In this document: in pieces, positions 60,127 to 64,000 of the stretch
How the letters are laid out: every line of letters starts with the position of its first letter
How positions within the stretch are numbered: position 1 is the first letter of the stretch
From: Nageia nagi
Taxonomy: Eukaryota > Pinophyta
Assembly: GCA_050084985.1 (NCBI GenBank)
Contig: JBITNC010000001.1
Location: 107,322,001 to 107,386,000, forward strand
Direction of reading: 5' to 3'
DNA length: 64,000 nucleotides
Program-made: the position numbers and the translations under genes
Notes under the pieces: model-generated
Database searches by the model: none
Told to the model about the DNA's origin: nothing
The model's input: the letters and a program-made list of their open reading frames with translations, nothing else

Positions 60127-60840
60127 GCAGGCTATCTTGAGGGAGATTTGAACTTCACTACCAAAATACCCATAAACCCTAAAATGGGTGTGTGCATGTG
60201 TGTACTTGGTACATGTAAATCAAATATTATGGTTCATTCAGGCTATATTGAGGGAGTTTTTAACTTCACTACTAAAATATCCATAAATCCTAAAATGGGT
60301 GCATATATGTATACTTGGTGCATGTAAATTAAATGTTATGGTTTGTGTAGGCTATCTTGAGGGATCTTTGAACTTCACTACCAAAATGACCATAAATCCT
60401 AAAATGGGTGTATGCATATGTGTACTTGGTGCATGTAAATTGAATGTTATGGTTTTTGTAGGCTATATTGAAGGAGCTTTGAAATTCACTTCCAAATTAC
60501 CCATAAACCCTGAATTGGGTGTGTGCATGTGTGTACTTGGTCTTTGTAAATCGAATGTTATGGTTCATGCTAAGGGAAATTAGAAATTCACTACTAAATT
60601 ACCCATAAACCTTAAATTATGTGTGTGCATGTATCTACTTAGTGCTTGTAAAATGAATTTTGTGGTTCATGTAGGCTATATTGAGGAAGCTTAGAAATTC
60701 ACTACCAAAATACCCATAAACCCTAAATTAGGTGTGTGAATGTGTCTACTTGGTGCTTGTAAATAGAATGTTATGGTTTATGCAAGCTATCTTGAGGAAG
60801 CTTTGAACTTCATTGACAAAATATACCCATAAATCTTGAA
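60127..60840 (+). repeat. Tandem array, about 110-bp unit, six to seven copies, related to a PPR E motif
   Basis: Units start with GGCTAT.TTGAGGGAGCTTT near 60127, 60239, 60348, 60460, 60569, 60670 and 60782. In the open part (60299-60583) units read GYIEGALKFTSKLPINPELG then VCMCVLGLCKSNVMV. This follows the E motif found at the end of many PPR proteins (EAL.FI..MPI.PD.GVWG.LLGAC..H.NVEL). A period close to 36-37 codons keeps the frame across some units. Confidence 0.75.
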
Positions 60841-60851
60841 ATTTGGGAGCG

Positions 60852-60902
60852 CATGATGCAAACATAGTTTCATGGTATTCAATGATTGCAAGATTCATGG
60901 GT
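60852..60902 (+). pseudogene. PPR fragment 9 in CACTA-1
   Basis: Reads HDANIVSWYSMIARFMG right after the E-motif array. Confidence 0.65.
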
Positions 60903-61374
60903 TTTATAAAAGAATGCATAAAAATACAAATCACAAATATATATGCATAATGCAAAATAATATGGAAGAATATTACAAGTTTGTAAGGTGACATATTAAA
61001 ATACCTACTTGCACTTGCTAGACAACACCTCCCTTATCTAATCTCACCATGTCTCCTCTTATTTGGTCTCCCCTCTCCTCTCTCATCTCACTACTACACC
61101 AAATGAACCTCTCTCCTCCAACCCCTTAGCTCAAAAAATTTGAAATGATGAAAACATTTCAAGTAACTCATCTAAGCTCCCCACATACATCTTTTTTGAA
61201 TTTTTTTTCATTTTCATTAAGGGATGGTTTTTCACCACCCCATATATAATTTTTGGGGTAGTTAAAAATCATCCCTCTAAAATTACCACTAAAACTTAAA
61301 AAGGGGCGGTTTAAAACTACCCAATAGAAATCACCTCAAATTAGCCATCCCAAAAGATCTATTTTGGTCTAGTG

Positions 61375-61789
61375 TTAAGAGTTTATGAAATATAACTTTG
61401 CCATTGAAATGTACCACATTTATGCTATCATGTACTTGATTCATAGCCTTATTTTCTTCAATTTCATTTATACATCTAAGCCAAGTACCATCACATGATA
61501 TTTTGTAAAGAATAACACCAATAATGACATAACTTATAGCCATGTGTTTCAATATTTATTTGAAGAACTTAGATTGACATAAATCTAGAATATCTCCTTG
61601 CTTTAAGTAGTTATAGGTGTCATCATACCATTCATGTAGTCGAATAATGGCACATATGAGTGGCTCTTTTTTGAATAACCCTTGGTAATCATCATCATCT
61701 ACAAAAGAGAAATATATGAGACTATTGATACTAATAATCATCTCTTCATCTTCAATTGATATCGATGTTAATGAAGCTACGTTAGCCAT
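61375..61789 (-). pseudogene. Integrase zinc-binding domain and linker of gypsy-3
   Basis: The minus strand has a linker (MANVASLTSISIEDEE, 61789 downward), then KISCDGTWLRCINEIEENKA, QVHDSINVVHFNGKV and HKLL up to the CACTA-1 insertion. DGTWLRC, the H..H part and NGK match Tat integrases. Confidence 0.8.
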
Positions 61790-61870
61790 GGTGTTTGTAA
61801 ATTTGTTGTTATTTCTTGAAATGTTTTCATACTAGATCTACTTAAAGCCTCTTCAAACCATCCTTGCAAC

Positions 61871-62230
61871 TTAATCCCTATATGGTTGTAATTTATCATC
61901 TTTTGTATTATAAGTATCATTAATTTTATTTATGAAAAGCGATGAGTTACCATAAACTTGTAACTTACTAATTCCAATATTGATTGATACCTTTAGTACT
62001 AAGACTAAAGCTTCATACTCATCCATATTGTTATTGCATTCAAAATTCAATTTGTAATCCATAGGAATCATACCACCTTTAGGAGATACTAATACAATCC
62101 CTTCCCTAGCCCCTTGTAAATATTTAGAGCAATCAAAGAATAGTGTCCATGTTTTATCTCCACATTGTTCTACTAATGCCAAAAGTTCATTTATATTACT
62201 ATCTTCATTATATGGTACTTCTACTAGCAT
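61871..62230 (-). pseudogene. Archaeal-type RNase H of gypsy-3
   Basis: 119-codon minus frame. It has WTLFFDCSKYLQGAREGIVL (first catalytic Asp kept, following Gly changed to Cys), NNNMDEYEALVLVLKVSI, GISKLQVYGNSSLFINKIN (GDS changed to GNS, so a second catalytic Asp is lost; GAT to AAT). Confidence 0.8.
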
Positions 62231-62299
62231 ATCAACTATAACTTGTCCCTTGATTACCTTTTGACATGTGCATAGAAGGTTAAACTCTTATATATCAAT

Positions 62300-62728
62300 T
62301 ATCCATTTGGCTGGTCTTCTCTATAGCTATGGTTTTTATAGAAAGTATCTCAATGGATCAAATTGAGATATAATAAAACTAATGTTTGTGATCATATAAT
62401 GTCTCAATATTTTTGTGATGTAAACTATTGCATAACATAATTTCTCAATTGGTGTGCAATTTACTTCTCCATTTTGTAATATCTTGGATAGATAATACAT
62501 AACCTTTTCCTTTTTTTCTTTGTCAAATTGTACTACAACTATTCCTATAACATTGCTTATAGCTGAGACATACATGTATAAAGGTTTCATATGATCAACT
62601 AGATGTAAAATAAGAGGATTAAGCAAGTAACCTTTGATGTCTTCAAATTCTTTTTGAAATTCCTTGGTCCATATGAACTTGTTTTCTTTCTTGATAAAGT
62701 AAGAGAAGGGAGTTTTTCTATATGCTAA
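62300..62728 (-). pseudogene. RNase H of gypsy-3
   Basis: Best preserved at 62336-62626: PLYMYVSAISNVIGIVVVQF, KVMYYLSKILQNGEVNCTPIE and LCYAIVYITKILRHYM. The residue at the first Asp position (S-x-S/D) is not Asp. Typical blocks of Gypsy RNase H. Confidence 0.75.
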
Positions 62729-63448
62729 TTATGTCATGAATATTTTGAATGATTGCAATTTTCCAAGTATACATTCAATTTTTCTAATGTTCCTTGGTGG
62801 AGGCATGTTCATTATAGCTTTAACCTTATTAGGATCAATTTCTATGCCTCTTCTAAACATAATGTAACTAAGCAACTTGCCACTAGATACCCCAAATATA
62901 CACTTCTCATGATTTAACTTGGGATTGAATTTTATTGTTGTTTCAAAAATGACTCTTAAGTCTTCTAAATGATTCTCTTTCTTATCTAATTTGGCAAGAA
63001 TGTCATCAACATATACTTCAACATATTTATGAATAAGTTCATGGAACATAGTTATCATAGCTCTTTGGTATGTTGCCCCCACATTTTTGAGGCCAAAGGG
63101 CATGATTACCCAATATAATGTTCCCAAAGATGTGGTTAATGTGATATTATGCTGATCTACTTTATCAATTATGATCTAATTATATCTAAAGAAATCGATC
63201 TTGAAAGATAACAACTCATGTCCTATGGTTGAATCTATAATTATGTTAATGTATGGAAAAGGAAAATTATCCTTGGGAAAATGCTTGTTTAAGTATCTAA
63301 AATATGTGCAACATTTTATTTCTCCATTTGGTTTTAAAGAAGGAATAATTTTATCTAACCAAGGTAAGTAATCAATAGGTTCAATGAATCCTATCTTGTG
63401 ATACTTATTGATTTCCTTCTTGACTAGAAAAGAATGCTTTTGATGCAT
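62729..63448 (-). pseudogene. Reverse transcriptase of gypsy-3
   Basis: Two open pieces. 63176-63448 covers the fingers (FIEPIDYLPWLDKIIPSLKP, FPKDNFPFPYINIIIDST); 62729-63127 covers the palm and thumb (MPFGLKNVGATYQRAM, catalytic YVDD at 63002-63013, EKCIFGVSSGKLLSY, GIEIDPNKVKAI). A stop lies between them near 63176. Confidence 0.85.
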
Positions 63449-64000
63449 TGGTATTTTTTTTTTTGTACATGTTTGGCATCTTCTTCTACTACCAAATTAT
63501 GAGTCACAAAGGAGGGATAAAATATTGTCATATCATTATATTCCTAAGAAAATATATTCTTAAATTATGTCAAGAACCATTGATAGTTTTGCTTGTCATC
63601 CCCAATGATTCTTGTTCCAATATAAATAATTTGTGGAACTTATTATATGCAAATGTTTATCTTAATATAAGTTTCATTCAACCATGGTATCTCATCATCA
63701 AGTTAAGATATATTAGGCAATGCTCCCAATCCTATTATGTCATAAGAGAAAGAATGTCACACACACACAAACCCCTATCCCTAGCTACCTAGCCTACTCC
63801 CATGTAATGAAAGAAGAAAAATAGGCTAGTGTAGTAGGGAATAACTTGGTATATCCTCTATCTCCTCTTCAAATTAATCATCAAGATGATATAATACTTT
63901 GCCTTGTCTTTTGGGATGACATGGTTGAAACTTTGATCTTGCCCCCAATGTGTGTAGAAGTGCATCATCTATTTCAAACACATCAAAAAACCTAGGAACT
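63449..64000 (-). pseudogene. Pre-RT region of gypsy-3
   Basis: The minus strand carries a decayed linker with stops. Near 63480-63560 it resembles the usual segment before the fingers (a match to DMPG.DP..V.HNL.V can be followed as YPSFVTHNLVVEEDAKHV). A poly-T run at 63452-63462 is a likely site of the frame change into the RT. Confidence 0.5.

Larger units (their letters stand above)
53362..61374. mobile_element. CACTA transposon full of PPR gene fragments, CACTA-1
   Basis: Left end CACTAGACAAAAAAGTCTTT; right end read on the minus strand CACTAGACCAAAATAGATCT. Both continue with a TTTT-G block, giving imperfect inverted repeats of about 25 bp. The 3-bp target duplication TTA lies at 53359-53361 and 61375-61377. 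It splits the integrase of gypsy-3, and the codon phase of the two integrase halves agrees if the element and one TTA are disregarded. 8013 bp. No CACTA transposase or second protein was recognised, so it appears non-autonomous. It contains at least nine plus-strand PPR-like segments, a tandem E-motif array, and several simple repeats. Confidence 0.88.
52322..64000 (-). mobile_element. Second Tat-type Gypsy element, gypsy-3 (right end outside window), split by CACTA-1
   Basis: Minus-strand order from the right edge: pre-RT region, RT, RNase H, archaeal-type RNase H, integrase zinc-binding domain (to 61375), then the 8-kb CACTA-1, then the rest of integrase to a stop at 52322. The dual RNase H places it with Tat elements, like gypsy-1. 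Gag and protease lie beyond the window. LTRs were not recognised; the 3' part must lie left of 52322. Confidence 0.85.

Noticed and set aside
1-64000. Endogenous pararetrovirus or other plant virus copies
   Set aside because: All RT regions have Ty1/Copia or Ty3/Gypsy neighbours (integrase, dual RNase H, chromodomain). No movement protein or viral coat protein was seen.
1-64000. tRNA or rRNA genes
   Set aside because: No cloverleaf or rRNA sequence was noticed. The tRNA-like words are primer-binding sites of retrotransposons.

Overview
The window looks like plant nuclear heterochromatin. It is strongly AT-rich (by eye) and contains no intact host gene. Almost all recognisable content is transposable elements, most of them broken and several inserted inside one another. 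The lineages (Tat-type and chromodomain Ty3/Gypsy, a Ty1/Copia element, CACTA DNA transposons, a plant mobile domain gene, PPR gene fragments) point to a land plant with a large genome. The species cannot be fixed from the sequence. A gymnosperm or another low-GC, large-genome plant would fit, but that is a guess.

Layout. 1-16660 (+) is most of a very large Tat-type Gypsy element, 'gypsy-1': gag from 1616, then protease, RT, RNase H, a second archaeal-type RNase H, integrase to 9569, an extra sense ORF of unknown function (9672-10892), an antisense plant mobile domain (PMD) gene (about 12660-15052, minus), a polypurine tract, and a 3' LTR starting at 15760. At 16661-39225 (-) a chromodomain Gypsy element, 'gypsy-2', with LTRs of about 4 kb and target duplication TAGGT, sits in that LTR. 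Its right LTR contains a Copia element (25883-34869, target duplication GAATA, 478-bp LTRs, 7 differences by hand count) and a 924-bp insertion (37079-38002).

The stretch 39231-43612 has three tandem copies of a unit of roughly 560 bp, one of them split by a 1164-bp CACTA element (41596-42759). A primer-binding-like site at 43613 marks the edge of another LTR, which is interrupted by an internally deleted Gypsy element (44240-49596, minus, target duplication ACTCT). From 52322 to the window end lies a second Tat-type Gypsy element, 'gypsy-3' (minus). Its integrase gene is split by an 8013-bp CACTA element (53362-61374, target duplication TTA).

The most notable content is pentatricopeptide repeat (PPR) gene fragments carried by both CACTA elements, including a tandem array that appears to be an amplified PPR E motif. 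A further PPR fragment lies in the long 5' leader of the Copia element. No CACTA transposase was recognised, so both look like non-autonomous, gene-carrying copies. The other notable content is the two extra genes of gypsy-1, one sense and one antisense, beyond gag-pol.

Decay is dominated by premature stops and lost catalytic residues that C-to-T or G-to-A changes would explain, as expected from deamination of methylated cytosine in silenced repeats.
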